Shown piece by piece: positions 43,305 through 56,128 of a stretch of 64,000 bases of DNA. The stretch lies in contig NZ_CP126889.1 of assembly GCF_030246845.1 (NCBI RefSeq), positions 4,335,001 through 4,399,000 on the forward strand, given 5' to 3'. Position numbers and translations under genes: made by a program. Numbering within the stretch: the first letter of the stretch is position 1; the number at the start of each line of letters is the position of its first letter. This DNA comes from Enhydrobacter sp. (GTDB lineage Bacteria > Pseudomonadota > Alphaproteobacteria > Reyranellales > Reyranellaceae). A model generated the notes under the pieces. It ran no database searches. It worked only from the letters and a program-made list of their open reading frames with translations, and was not told the origin of the DNA.

Positions 43305-44624
43305 ATGATGCACTTCAGACATCTGCGGACGATGCTGTGCGCGGCGGCCCTGGCCGCGCTCGCGGTGCCGGCCCATGCCCAGCTCACGATCGACATGACG
43401 AAGCCGAGCTTCCAGCCCGTGCCGATCGCCATCGTCGACTTCGCGGGCGATCCGATGGGCGCGCAGATCGCCGAAGTGATCCGCAACGACCTGCAGAATT
43501 GCGGGCTGTTCCGCTCGATCCCGCCGGGATCGTTCATCGAGCGCAACGTCAACGTGAGCGCGGCGCCCAACTTCGCCGACTGGCGCGGCATCGGCGCGCA
43601 GGGCCTGGTCGTCGGGCAGATCTCGCAGGTCGGCGGCAACATCAAGGTCGATTTCCGCCTGTGGGACGTCGTGGTCGGCCAGCAGGCGACCGGTCTCTCC
43701 TTCACCAGCCAGCCGAGCAACTGGCGACGGCTCGGCCACATCATCGCCGACGCCGTCTACAAGCGCGTGACGGGCGAGGAAGGCTACTTCGACACCCGCG
43801 TGGCCTATGTGTCCGAGACCGGGCCGCTCAACAACCGCACCAAGCGGATCGCCATCATGGACCAGGACGGCGCGAACAACCGCTACATCACCGACGGGCG
43901 CACGCTGGCGATCACGCCGCGCTTCTCGCCGACGCTGCAGGAAATCGTCTACATGGCCTACGCCGACAACAACTCGCCGCCGAAGGTCTATCTGCAGAAC
44001 GTCGATTCCGGCCGCCGCGAGCTCCTGGGCAACTTCCCGGGCATGAGCTTTGCGCCGCGCTTCTCGCCCGACGGCACCAAGGTCGCGATGAGCCTGTCGA
44101 AGGACGGCAACACCGACCTCTACGAGATGGACCTGCGCGGCCAGAACCTGCGGCGTCTCACGAACACCGCGGCGATCGACACCTCGCCCTGCTACTCGCC
44201 CGACGGCACGCAGATCGTGTTCAACTCCGACCGCGGCGGCAGCCAGCAGCTCTACGTCATGGGCGCGGGCGGCGGCGGGGAGAAGCGCATCAGCTTCGGC
44301 GACGGCCGCTACGCCACGCCGGTTTGGTCGCCGCGCGGCGACTACATCGCTTTCACCAAGATCATGGGCGGCAGCTTCGGCATCGGCGTGATGCGGCCCG
44401 ACGGCAGCGGCGAGCGGATGCTGGCCAGCGGCTTCCTGGTCGAGGGCCCGACCTGGGCGCCCAACGGCCGTGTCCTGATGTACTTCCAGCAGCAGCCCAA
44501 CTCGGGCGGACGCGCCGGGTCGGTGACGCTTCACCAGATCGACATCACCGGACGCTTCGGACGACAGGTGCCGACGCCGACCGATGCGTCCGATCCGGCA
44601 TGGTCACCCTTGATTCCGCAATAA
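43305..44624 (+). CDS. tolB: Tol-Pal beta-propeller protein TolB
   Basis: 439 residues, with a signal peptide ending LAVPAHAQ. Repeated propeller blades carry the WD40-like TolB pattern (FSPDGTKVAMSLSKDGNTDL, CYSPDGTQIVFNSDRGGSQ). GAGG six bases before ATG 43305 favours this over ATG 43293. It bridges TolA and Pal in the periplasm. A strong hairpin follows the stop. Confidence 0.94.
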   Translation: MMHFRHLRTMLCAAALAALAVPAHAQLTIDMTKPSFQPVPIAIVDFAGDPMGAQIAEVIRNDLQNCGLFRSIPPGSFIERNVNVSAAPNFADWRGIGAQGLVVGQISQVGGNIKVDFRLWDVVVGQQATGLSFTSQPSNWRRLGHIIADAVYKRVTGEEGYFDTRVAYVSETGPLNNRTKRIAIMDQDGANNRYITDGRTLAITPRFSPTLQEIVYMAYADNNSPPKVYLQNVDSGRRELLGNFPGMSFAPRFSPDGTKVAMSLSKDGNTDLYEMDLRGQNLRRLTNTAAIDTSPCYSPDGTQIVFNSDRGGSQQLYVMGAGGGGEKRISFGDGRYATPVWSPRGDYIAFTKIMGGSFGIGVMRPDGSGERMLASGFLVEGPTWAPNGRVLMYFQQQPNSGGRAGSVTLHQIDITGRFGRQVPTPTDASDPAWSPLIPQ

Positions 44625-44645
44625 CGGGAGATATGATCGATATGT

Positions 44646-44672
44646 TGACCCGGGCGTAAAACGCTCGGGTCA
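44646..44672 (+). terminator. Strong hairpin between tolB and pal, weak T-tract
   Basis: TGACCCGGGCGT / ACGCTCGGGTCA form a 12-bp stem (one G-T pair) with an AAA loop. Only TTT follows after five bases, so it may attenuate or protect mRNA instead of fully ending it. The 3' flank has AAAGGA six bases before the pal ATG. Confidence 0.45.
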
Positions 44673-44745
44673 TCACGTTTGGGAGCGGTGGAACTGAGTG
44701 GGAAACCGAGAGGAGCGTGTCGTGCAAGCGACGCGAAAGGACTAG

Positions 44746-45207
44746 ATGCGCACGATGAAGGCACTCGCTGCCGTAGCGGCAATGGCTCTGGTTGCCGCCT
44801 GCAGCAACAATACACAACAGGCCGCCGTTCCGGCCAGCACGACGGTGACCCCCGGCTCCGTCGCCGACTTCAAGCAGAATGTGGGTGATCGCGTTTACTT
44901 CGACACCGACATGTCGGGCATCCGTCCGGATGGTCGCGCCACGCTGGAAAAGCAGGCGACCTGGCTGAAGCAGTACACGAACTATCCGATCACGATCGAA
45001 GGCAAGTGCGACGAGCGCGGAACGCGCGAGTACAACCTGGCGCTCGGCGAGCGCCGCGCCAACGCCGTGAAGCAGTTCCTCGTGGCCCAGGGAATCCCGG
45101 CATCGCGGATCCACACCATCAGCTACGGCAAGGAGCGCCCGGAAGTGCTCGGCTCCGACGAGGGTGCCTGGGCGCGCAACCGTGTCGGCATCACCGTCCT
45201 GCAGTAG
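44746..45207 (+). CDS. pal: Peptidoglycan-associated lipoprotein Pal
   Basis: 153 residues. The lipobox is LVAAC near position 20, so it is lipidated at that Cys. The OmpA-like domain has VYFDTDMSGIRPDG and CDERGTREYNLALGERRANA, with the peptidoglycan-binding Asp and Arg. Pal links the outer membrane to the cell wall and is recycled by TolB. It ends before an intrinsic terminator. Confidence 0.96.
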   Translation: MRTMKALAAVAAMALVAACSNNTQQAAVPASTTVTPGSVADFKQNVGDRVYFDTDMSGIRPDGRATLEKQATWLKQYTNYPITIEGKCDERGTREYNLALGERRANAVKQFLVAQGIPASRIHTISYGKERPEVLGSDEGAWARNRVGITVLQ

Positions 45208-45230
45208 GCGGATGCCCGAAGTGAACTCGA

Positions 45231-45257
45231 CGCCGGTCGCTCAGCGACCGGCGTTTC
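45231..45257 (+). terminator. Intrinsic terminator after pal
   Basis: CGCCGGTCGC / GCGACCGGCG, a perfect 10-bp stem with a TCA loop, then TTT. The T-run is short, so some read-through into cpoB is likely. Confidence 0.6.
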
Positions 45258-45320
45258 CATTTGTGGGCCTGCCCGTCCTGCCCGAAAATGGCCGGGTTTG
45301 ACCTAAAACTGGCGTCCGAC

Positions 45321-46046
45321 ATGAAGATCTTTTCTCCCCGGCTCCTGATCCTGGCGCTCGCCTTGCCGTCGGCGGCCGCGGCGCAAAGCGGCAGCAACGT
45401 CTATATCGAGGACCGGCTGAACCAGCTCCAGCAGTCGATCACCATGCTGACCGGCCAGCTCGAGCAGCTTCAGTACCAGAACCAGCAGCTTCAGCAGCAG
45501 ATGGAGAAGATGCGGACGGACTACGACTTCCGCCTCGACCAGATCGAGAAAGGCGGCAAGGGCGGGTCCGGGCCCGCGGGACCGGCGCCGTCGCGGCCCG
45601 CGGCCCCTTCGCCACCGTCATCGGGCTCGACGTCGCAGCACGCGGCGGCGTCCTCCACCGCCTCGGCCGACCAGCTCTATCACGCCGCCTTCAAGCTCCT
45701 GCAGGACGGCGACTATGCCGGCGCCGAGCGCGACTTCCGCGCCTTCGTGCAGCGCTATCCCAAGCATGTGCTGGCGGGCAACGCCCAGTATTGGCTGGGC
45801 GAATCCTACTACGCCCGCCGCGACTACCAGGACGCGATGACCGCCTTCGCCGAGGGCTACAAGGTCTACAAGACCAGCCAGAAGGGGCCCGACAATCTGC
45901 TGAAGCTCGGCATCACCCTGGCGGTGCTCGGCCGCAAGACCGACGCCTGCGCCGTCTTCGCCCGCTTCACCAAGGACTACCCGCACGCGACCGACCTCCA
46001 GAAGCGGCGCGTCGATCAGGAGCGGCAACGGAACAATTGCAGTTGA
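45321..46046 (+). CDS. cpoB: Cell division coordinator CpoB (YbgF)
   Basis: 241 residues. Signal peptide about 1-20 (ALALPSAAAAQ), then a coiled-coil trimerisation helix (LNQLQQSITMLTGQLEQLQY), a Gly/Pro/Ser linker, and TPR repeats in the C-terminal half (AAFKLLQDGDYAGAERDF). It links Tol-Pal to PBP1B-driven cell-wall synthesis. The stop overlaps the tilS TTG (TTGA). Confidence 0.92.
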   Translation: MKIFSPRLLILALALPSAAAAQSGSNVYIEDRLNQLQQSITMLTGQLEQLQYQNQQLQQQMEKMRTDYDFRLDQIEKGGKGGSGPAGPAPSRPAAPSPPSSGSTSQHAAASSTASADQLYHAAFKLLQDGDYAGAERDFRAFVQRYPKHVLAGNAQYWLGESYYARRDYQDAMTAFAEGYKVYKTSQKGPDNLLKLGITLAVLGRKTDACAVFARFTKDYPHATDLQKRRVDQERQRNNCS

Positions 46047-47122
46047 GCAGGCGGCCGGCCGCAATTGGCGGCGACGAGTTCGCCGCCCTGATGATGGCTT
46101 TCGGGCCGTTCGAAGCCGATCCGGTGCTGGCCGTCGCCGTGTCCGGCGGCCGCGATTCGCTTTGTCTCGTCTTGCTGGCGCAAGACTGGGCGGCCGCCCG
46201 TGGGGGCCGAACGGTGGCCTTGATCGTCGATCACGGGCTGCGCGCCGAGTCGGCTTCGGAAGCCGCCGCGACCCGCGACCTGCTCGCCGGCCGTGGCATC
46301 GCCGCCGAGATCCTGCACTGGTCCGGCGAGAAGCCGGCGAGTCGTCTGCAGGAAGAGGCGAGGACGGCGCGCTATCGGCTCCTGTTCGAAGCCTGTCGAC
46401 GTCACGGCATCCTCCATCTCCTGGTCGCCCATCATGCCGCCGACCAGGCCGAGACGGTCGCCATGCGGATGGCGCGGGCGAGCGGGCCGGACGGGCTGGC
46501 GGGCATGGCGGCGGTTGTCGAGCATCGACAGGCGCGCCTGCTGCGGCCGCTGCTTTCGGTGCCGCGGGACCGTTTGACGGCTACGCTTCGAGAGCGCGGC
46601 ATCCCCTGGATCGAGGACCCGTCCAATGCCGATCCTCGTTTCGAGCGCGCGCGGCTGCGGGCGCGGCCGCAGGTTGCCCTGCCGCAGAAAAGCGCGGCGG
46701 GCCGTGCGGCGCGTGAGCGCATCCTGGCGGAGGATGCCGTAGCGATGCTGGAGGTCGAGCCGCCGGCCACCGTCGTCTTCGACCGGGCGGCTTTTGCCTG
46801 TCTCGGCCGGCCGCGGGCCGCGCGGCTCCTCGGCCGGCTCATCCAGGCCGTGGCGGGGCGGCCCCATCCGCCCCGCCGAGACCGGCTGGACCGCGCCCTT
46901 GTGCGGCTTTCGCGGGCGGCGGACCGTGGCAAGTCGGGAAAGAGCCAGGATTTCACCTTGTCTGAATGCCGTCTGAGGCTGAGGCAAACGCGGGGGGATC
47001 GCCGGCCGCGCTGGATTGTGACGCCGGAAAATGGCAGGAAAGGCCGTGAAAGCGCCGATCAGCCGCTCGTTCCGGCGGCATTTTTCGCTTGCGGCACACA
47101 CGGTACGCCCCATCTAGAGTGA
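46043..47122 (+). CDS. tilS: tRNA(Ile)-lysidine synthetase TilS
   Basis: 359 residues from a TTG start overlapping the cpoB stop. PP-loop AVAVSGGRDSLCLVLLAQ and the signature VAHHAADQAETVAMR identify it. It converts C34 of tRNA-Ile(CAU) to lysidine, an essential change that lets the tRNA read AUA. ATG 46091 would remove 16 residues but keep the P-loop. C-terminal half is diverged, as usual. Confidence 0.88.
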   Translation: MSRRPAAIGGDEFAALMMAFGPFEADPVLAVAVSGGRDSLCLVLLAQDWAAARGGRTVALIVDHGLRAESASEAAATRDLLAGRGIAAEILHWSGEKPASRLQEEARTARYRLLFEACRRHGILHLLVAHHAADQAETVAMRMARASGPDGLAGMAAVVEHRQARLLRPLLSVPRDRLTATLRERGIPWIEDPSNADPRFERARLRARPQVALPQKSAAGRAARERILAEDAVAMLEVEPPATVVFDRAAFACLGRPRAARLLGRLIQAVAGRPHPPRRDRLDRALVRLSRAADRGKSGKSQDFTLSECRLRLRQTRGDRRPRWIVTPENGRKGRESADQPLVPAAFFACGTHGTPHLE

Positions 47123-47147
47123 AAACCCCAGTCATCGGACCGAAATC

Positions 47148-49093
<1,946 letters not shown>

Positions 49094-49097
<4 letters not shown>

Positions 49098-49912
49098 TCC
49101 GAACCTTTGCGGACCTCACGCTCGATCGTCCGAGGATCATGGCGATCGTGAACGTGACGCCCGACTCCTTTTCCGACGGCGGCGATCGTCTCGATCCGGC
49201 GCGGGCCATCGATGACGGCCTGCGCTTCGTCGCCGAGGGCGCCGACATCGTGGACGTGGGCGGCGAATCGACCCGGCCGCGTGCGTCGCCGACTCCGCCG
49301 GACGAGGAATTGCGGCGCATCCGGCCCGTGGTCGAGGGACTTGGACGGCAGGGCGTTCTGGTGTCGGTCGACACCCGGCGGGCCTCGGTCGCCCGTGCCG
49401 CACTCGATGCCGGAGCGCGGATCGTGAACGATGTATCGGCCCTGCGCGACGATCCGGACATGCTGCGGCTGGTGGCGCAGCGTGAGGCCGACGTGGTCCT
49501 GATGCATCGGCGCGGCCTGCCGGAGAATGTCTTTGCCGGTCCGCCCTATGAAAACGTCGTCGAGGATGTCCGCAGGTTCCTGCTCGAACGCGCAGCCGCC
49601 TGCGAGGCTGCCGGCATGAAGCGCGGGTGCATCGCGCTCGATCCAGGCGTGGGATTCGGCAAGAGCGTCGGCCAGGAGCTGGAGCTGATCGCCGGCGCGG
49701 GGCGGCTGGCCGAAGCGGGCTACCCGGTATTGATCGGCTGCTCGCGAAAGAGCTTCATCGGCAAGCTCACCGGCATCGCCGAGCCGAAGCGGCGCGACCC
49801 TGCCTCCATCTGGCTCGCCGTCGAGGCGGCGCGCCGCGGTGCCTCGATTCTCCGTGTCCATGATGTGGCCGGCACCCGGCAGGCTCTCGCTGTCTCGGCA
49901 GCGATGCGATAA
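49094..49912 (+). CDS. folP: Dihydropteroate synthase
   Basis: 272 residues from the TTG at 49094, which overlaps the ftsH stop and supplies the normal N-terminal segment (FADLTLDRPR) before IMAIVNVTPDSFSDGG. Other motifs: DVGGESTRPRA, the diphosphate-binding GCSRKSFIG and the C-terminal LRVHDVAGTRQAL. It makes dihydropteroate from pterin and p-aminobenzoate in folate synthesis. ATG 49139 would cut the first strand. Confidence 0.93.
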
Positions 49913-49924
49913 AATTCACCCGTC

Positions 49925-51274
<1,350 letters not shown>

Positions 51275-51282
51275 GAAGGAAG

Positions 51283-52083
51283 ATGAAAGGCCGCGTCCTG
51301 ATCGTAGCCGGCTCCGATTCGGGCGGCGGCGCCGGCATCCAGGCCGACATCAAGGCCGTGACGGCGATGGATGCGTTTGCCGCGACCGCGATCACCGCAC
51401 TCACGGCGCAGAACACGCTGGGCGTTCAGGCGGTCGAGGCGGTGACGCCCGCCTTCGTTGCGCGGCAGATCGAGGTCGTGCTGACGGACATCGGCGCCGA
51501 CGCCCTCAAGACCGGCATGCTGCACAGCGCCGAGGTGATCCGCACGGTGGCCACCGCCTTCAGGGCGCATGCGGCCGGCGTGCCTTTGGTGATCGATCCC
51601 GTGATGGTCGCCAAGGGCGGACACCGCCTGCTGCTCGCCGAGGCCGAGGCCGCGTTGCGCGACACGTTGCTGCCGATGGCGGCCGTGTTGACGCCGAACC
51701 TCCCCGAGGCCGAGGTGCTGGCAGGCTTCGCGGTGCGCGACGAGGTCGACATGATGCGCGCCGGCGAACGGCTGGTCGCGCTGGGCGCCAGGGCCGTCCT
51801 GGTGAAGGGCGGACACCTCGAAGGCGATCGCGTGATCGATCTGCTGTTCCACGACGGCAAGGTCGACCGCTTCGAGGATGCGCGGATCGCGAGCCGCTCG
51901 ACGCACGGCACCGGCTGCACGCTGGCCTCGGCGATCGCCGCCGGACTGGCGCAGAAGCTCGGCCTCCACGATGCCGTGGCCCGTGCCCGGAGCTATGTCC
52001 GCAAAGCCATCGAGACCGCGCCCGGCTACGGCCAAGGGCACGGCCCGCTCAACCACGCGGTGACGGTCAGACCAGACTGGTGA
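51283..52083 (+). CDS. thiD: Hydroxymethylpyrimidine (phosphate) kinase
   Basis: 266 residues of the ribokinase fold: VLIVAGSDSGGGAGIQADIK at the start, the substrate loop TALTAQNTLGVQAVE, VIDPVMVAKGG and the anion hole STHGTGCTLASAIAA. It phosphorylates HMP-P to HMP-PP for thiamine synthesis; ThiE, which uses HMP-PP, is encoded at 24466-25065. It follows glmM by eight bases with GAAGGAAG upstream. Confidence 0.93.
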   Translation: MKGRVLIVAGSDSGGGAGIQADIKAVTAMDAFAATAITALTAQNTLGVQAVEAVTPAFVARQIEVVLTDIGADALKTGMLHSAEVIRTVATAFRAHAAGVPLVIDPVMVAKGGHRLLLAEAEAALRDTLLPMAAVLTPNLPEAEVLAGFAVRDEVDMMRAGERLVALGARAVLVKGGHLEGDRVIDLLFHDGKVDRFEDARIASRSTHGTGCTLASAIAAGLAQKLGLHDAVARARSYVRKAIETAPGYGQGHGPLNHAVTVRPDW

Positions 52084-52126
52084 AGCAGTGCGTCACGGCG
52101 ATGGTGCCGTCCTCAGTCTCGACACT

Positions 52127-52275
52127 TTATGAGCGCCACTGGAGTGGCGCGCTCCTTTGAACGCTCATCGGAGCGCGCAACGGACAAGAACCAAGCAGTG
52201 TCGTGTCATCCCAAGCGCAGCGAGGGATCTTTCGCAGCGCCTACAAAGGATCCCTCGCTCCGCTCGGGATGACAC
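52127..52275. repeat. Full composite repeat copy (block A plus palindrome)
   Basis: Block A reads TATGAGCGCCACTGGAGTGG then CTCATCGGAGCGCGCAACGG. The core runs from GTGTCATCCCAAGCGCAGCG (52203) to CTCCGCTCGGGATGACAC (52275), one G-to-A change in the left arm. It lies between convergent thiD and the aminotransferase. Confidence 0.87.
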
Positions 52276-52313
52276 AGCCTTACGAAATGGCACTTGTTCA
52301 TTCCTGAGGTCGA

Positions 52314-53564
52314 TCAGAACGGGGCGCCGAAGCGTTCCAGCCGTTCGAGCACCACGGGGATGCTGTCGTCGGTGACGTTTGCAAAAGCGAGCCGCACGAA
52401 GCGATCCTGCCCCGCGCCGAACATGTCGCCCGGGATGGTGAGCAGGTTCTCTTCGTCGGCCAGGCCTTTCGCCACATCAGTAGAGCGCCGGCCGGGGAAA
52501 GGGTGTTCGACGTAGGCGAAATAGGCACCGATGCTGACCAGTCGCCAGCGGTTCGAGCGGCCGAGGCCGGCGCCGAGAAGATCGGCGCGCGCCTTGAGAG
52601 CTTCGGTGTTGTTGCGCGCCCATGGCAGCAGATGCCGCAGGCCGTAGAGGGCCGCTTCCTGCGCCAGCCGCGGTGGGCAGATCGAGACGCAGTCCATCGC
52701 CTTCTCGATCTCGGCCATCAGCCCTGCGCCGGCGGTGACGCCGCCGACGCGGTACCCCGTCAGGGCGAACACCTTGGAGAAGCTGTAGAGATGCACCAGC
52801 GTCTCGCGCCAGCCCGGGTCGCCGAACAGCGCGTGCGGCCGCGTGCCCTCGGGCAGGAAATCCTTGTAGGTCTCGTCCAGCACGAGGACGATGCCGTGCC
52901 GGCGCGCGAGCTCGTAGAAGGCATGGACGGTCTCGGCCGGATAGACGGCGCCGGTCGGATTGTTGGGGGTGATCAGTACGATGGCGCGGGTACGTGGTCC
53001 GATCAATTTCGCGGCATCCTCCGGATGCGGAACGGCGCCCGAGCCGGGCCGGAAGTCGAGCGGCACCGGCTCGACACCCTGCATGCGCATCCACATGTCA
53101 TGATTGAAATAGTGCGGCCGCGGCAGGATCACCTGATCGCCGGCCTTGGCGATACTCATCAGGGCGAGGCAGAAGGCCTGGTTGCAGCCCGACGTGATGC
53201 CGACCTCGTCGGCGCCGATGCGGGCATCGTAGAAGGAGGAAAGATGCGCGGCATACTGTTCGCGCAACGCGGGCACGCCCAGAATGGGTGTGTAGCCGTG
53301 CACCGCCGTGTCGAGCAGCAATGCGCCGAGATGCCGGCGCAACTCCAGTGCCGGCGGATAGCCGGGCACGGCCTGGCTGAGATCGATCAAGGGCCGGTCG
53401 GCCGGGAAGGTCCGCCCCAGCACCCAGCGCTTGGTCTCGCCGATCGGCGAGGGATCGACCGCCACAAGCCATGGATTGGCGGCCGGCCGGCGGCGGGGCG
53501 GCTCGGGTCTCGGGCGGGCGGCGTCGGTCGGCTCGTCGGGCGATTTCACGGATTCTTGAGGCAA
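52314..53564 (-). CDS. Class I/II PLP aminotransferase
   Basis: 416 residues. PLP site: YSFSKVFALTGYRVG with the Schiff-base lysine, plus LITPNNPTGAVYPAE and DETYKDFL. The first 30 residues are Pro/Arg-rich and low in structure. The start is TTG at 53564 with GAGAGGAAG a few bases upstream. It transaminates an unknown amino or 2-oxo acid. It is divergent from the sugar ABC operon (213 bp between starts), so a link to that operon is possible but not shown. Confidence 0.85.
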   Translation of the reverse strand: MPQESVKSPDEPTDAARPRPEPPRRRPAANPWLVAVDPSPIGETKRWVLGRTFPADRPLIDLSQAVPGYPPALELRRHLGALLLDTAVHGYTPILGVPALREQYAAHLSSFYDARIGADEVGITSGCNQAFCLALMSIAKAGDQVILPRPHYFNHDMWMRMQGVEPVPLDFRPGSGAVPHPEDAAKLIGPRTRAIVLITPNNPTGAVYPAETVHAFYELARRHGIVLVLDETYKDFLPEGTRPHALFGDPGWRETLVHLYSFSKVFALTGYRVGGVTAGAGLMAEIEKAMDCVSICPPRLAQEAALYGLRHLLPWARNNTEALKARADLLGAGLGRSNRWRLVSIGAYFAYVEHPFPGRRSTDVAKGLADEENLLTIPGDMFGAGQDRFVRLAFANVTDDSIPVVLERLERFGAPF

Positions 53565-53717
53565 GATCGCTTCCTCTCCTTGTGTCCGGGGCGCGGAGCA
53601 TTCCGGTGCCCCTGGCCGGTGTCAAATGACGCAGCGGCCATTGTCCGCTCCTAAAATGCATTGCTTGCCTTCTGTCTTCTGCATAGCATCCGTAGCAAGG
53701 CTTCGTCTGAAAGCCGT

Positions 53718-53736
53718 CGCGCGTGGCCAACGCGCG
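53718..53736. promoter_or_regulatory. CGCGCGT-N5-ACGCGCG inverted repeat, candidate operator
   Basis: A perfect 7-bp inverted repeat with spacer GGCCA lies 41 bases before the ABC binding-protein ATG. It could be a repressor site for the ABC operon. It is GC-only sequence in a GC-rich genome, so chance is a real alternative. Confidence 0.32.
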
Positions 53737-53777
53737 TAGAGTGGTCGCCGCTTGGCCGGCGTAGAGGAGGAAATCGT

Positions 53778-55118
53778 ATGGGCTTCAAGAAAGTCAGTCG
53801 TCGTCGTTTTGTGGGAGGCACCGCCGCCCTCTCGACCGCCATGGTGGCGGCGCCGTTCGTGCGCGGCGCTTACGCGGCGGGCAAGCTCTCGTTGGGATTG
53901 TGGGATCACTGGGTGCCCAACGCCAATGGCGCCACCGAGAAGCTCATCAAGGAGTGGGGGGAGAAGGAGAAGGTCGAGGTCCAGATCGACTTCATCACCT
54001 CGCAGGGCAACAAGCTTCTGCTCACGACCGCCGCCGAGTCGCAGGCCAAGTCCGGCCACGACATCATTGCCATGAACACCTTCCTGCCGGCGCGCTATGC
54101 CGAGCAGCTCGTCCCGGTCAACGCCGAGATGGACAAGCTCATCGCCGACAACGGCAAGGTCAACGACACGGTCGAGTATCTCGGCAAGATCGGCGGCAAG
54201 TGGCTGGCCATTCCGGCGACCATCGGCAGCCAGATCAAGGGGCCATGCTCGCGCATCGACTACATGAAGGAATACGCCAAGATCGACGTGCAGGCGATGT
54301 ATCCGGCCGGCGCCGAGCCCAAGGACAAAGACTGGACGCTGGACGCCTTCATGAAGGCGGCGGAAGCGTGCCACAAGGGCGGCCATCCGTTCGGCATCGG
54401 TCTCGGCACGACGTCGGACTGCGTCGATACGATCGGGGCGATCTTCCATTCGTTCGGTGCCGTGCTGGTCGATGCCAAGGGCGAGATCGTCGTCAAGAAC
54501 GACCAGGTGCGCCAGGCGCTCGACTGGTACAAGAAGCTGATGGCGTTCCTGCCGGAGGACGTGCCGGCCTGGGACGATTCGTCGAACAACAAGTTCCTGG
54601 TGTCGGGCCAGGCGTCGATGATCATGAACCCGCCGAGCGCCTGGGCGGTGGCCAAGCGCGACGCGCCCAAGGTCGCCGAGAATTGCTGGACACACGGCTT
54701 CCCGTCCGGTCCCAAGGGCCGGTTCGGTCCCTTCTTGCCGTTCTTCTGGGGCATCTGGAACTTCAGCAAGAACGTGCCGGCGGCCAAGAGCCTGCTGATG
54801 TACATGTCGCAGGCTTCGTCGGCCGAGAAGATGGTCGAGGCGAGCGGCGGCTACGATCTGCCCGCGTTCGAGAAGCTCACCAAGTTCAAGGTCTGGGCCG
54901 AGGCCGAGCCGCCGAAGGGCACGCTCTTCCACTATCCCGACCCGTACCACCACCAGACTCTGTCGATCGCCGCGGCGCCCGCCCCGCACAAGATCGCCGA
55001 GCAGATCTATAACCTGGGTCTGCAGACCCAGATGGCCGTTCGCTACTTCAAGGGTGAGCCGCTGGAGAAGACCCTGGACTGGGCATCCAACGAGCTCGAA
55101 GGCTTCATGCGCAACTAG
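53778..55118 (+). CDS. ABC transporter solute-binding protein (carbohydrate family 1), TAT-exported
   Basis: 446 residues. The N-terminus has a twin-arginine signal (SRRRFVGG, then a hydrophobic stretch ending GAYAAGKLSL). The mature part matches family 1 sugar-binding proteins: WDHWVPNANGATEKLIKEWG, TFLPARYAEQLV and the hinge GKWLAIPATIGSQ. A strong GAGGAGGAAA precedes ATG 53778. Two permease genes and an ATPase follow. The ligand is probably a sugar, polyol or sugar acid. Confidence 0.9.
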   Translation: MGFKKVSRRRFVGGTAALSTAMVAAPFVRGAYAAGKLSLGLWDHWVPNANGATEKLIKEWGEKEKVEVQIDFITSQGNKLLLTTAAESQAKSGHDIIAMNTFLPARYAEQLVPVNAEMDKLIADNGKVNDTVEYLGKIGGKWLAIPATIGSQIKGPCSRIDYMKEYAKIDVQAMYPAGAEPKDKDWTLDAFMKAAEACHKGGHPFGIGLGTTSDCVDTIGAIFHSFGAVLVDAKGEIVVKNDQVRQALDWYKKLMAFLPEDVPAWDDSSNNKFLVSGQASMIMNPPSAWAVAKRDAPKVAENCWTHGFPSGPKGRFGPFLPFFWGIWNFSKNVPAAKSLLMYMSQASSAEKMVEASGGYDLPAFEKLTKFKVWAEAEPPKGTLFHYPDPYHHQTLSIAAAPAPHKIAEQIYNLGLQTQMAVRYFKGEPLEKTLDWASNELEGFMRN

Positions 55119-55201
55119 CGTGAAGCAGAAGAGGGCGCCGTCCGGCAAGACGGCGTCCTCGCCATATTGAAGCCCCGACACACACGCGTACGGAGCCTTC
55201 C

Positions 55202-56128
55202 ATGGCCGACATCGCCGCCCCCAACGCAACCGCCGTCGCGGGAAGCCGCTCGGGGTTGCACAAGCTCATGCAGCGCAAGTCCACGATCGCCTTTCTCATG
55301 GCGCTGCCGCTGATCCTGCTGATCGCCATTCTCGTCGTCTATCCGGCCGGCTACGCCGTCTATCTGGCGATGCTCAACAAGTCGATGAGCAAGTTCGTCG
55401 GCCTGGGCACCTTCGAGTTCATCCTGAAGCGCCAGATCTTCTGGGACGTGGTCTACCAGTCCTGCCTGTTCGCCATCACCGCCGTGATCTTCAAGGCGAT
55501 CATCGGCTTCATCGTGGCGCACCTGGTGCACAACATTCCGCTCAAGGGCCAGCGCAAATGGCGCGGCATGCTGCTGGTGCCGTGGGTCATTCCGCCGGCG
55601 ATGAGCACGCTCGCCTGGCTGTGGCTGTTCGATCCGTCCTACAGCGCCTTCAACTGGATCCTGGCGCATTTCGGTGTCGGGCCCATCCCCTGGACCGGCG
55701 AGGCCGGCTGGGCGCGGTTCTGCGTGATCCTGGTCAACATCTGGGCCGGCGCCCCGTTCTTCATGATCATGTATCTCGCGGCGCTGAAGTCGGTGCCCGA
55801 GCAGCTTCACGAGGCGGCGGCGATCGACGGCGCCTCCTGGCTGCAGCGCATCTGGTACGTGAACCTGCCGATGATGCGCAACATCATCGCCATCACGGCG
55901 CTGTTCTCGCTGATCGTGACCTTCGCCAACTTCGACATCGTGCGCGTGCTGACCGCTGGCGGTCCGCTCAATGCAACGCACATCTTCGCCACCTGGGCCT
56001 TCAAGGTCGGCATCGAAAGCGGCGACATCCCGCAGGGCGCTGCCGTGTCGCTGTTCATGGCGCCGATCCTGGCGATCGCCGCCGCGTTCATCCTGCGCGA
56101 CATCAGCCGACGGGGGAGTGAAGTCTGA
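55202..56128 (+). CDS. ABC transporter permease (MalF/UgpA type)
   Basis: 308 residues, six hydrophobic helices. The EAA loop is EQLHEAAAIDGASWLQRIW. It pairs with the next permease in the inner membrane to take up the solute. TGATG overlap with the second permease. Substrate as for the binding protein. Confidence 0.92.
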   Translation: MADIAAPNATAVAGSRSGLHKLMQRKSTIAFLMALPLILLIAILVVYPAGYAVYLAMLNKSMSKFVGLGTFEFILKRQIFWDVVYQSCLFAITAVIFKAIIGFIVAHLVHNIPLKGQRKWRGMLLVPWVIPPAMSTLAWLWLFDPSYSAFNWILAHFGVGPIPWTGEAGWARFCVILVNIWAGAPFFMIMYLAALKSVPEQLHEAAAIDGASWLQRIWYVNLPMMRNIIAITALFSLIVTFANFDIVRVLTAGGPLNATHIFATWAFKVGIESGDIPQGAAVSLFMAPILAIAAAFILRDISRRGSEV

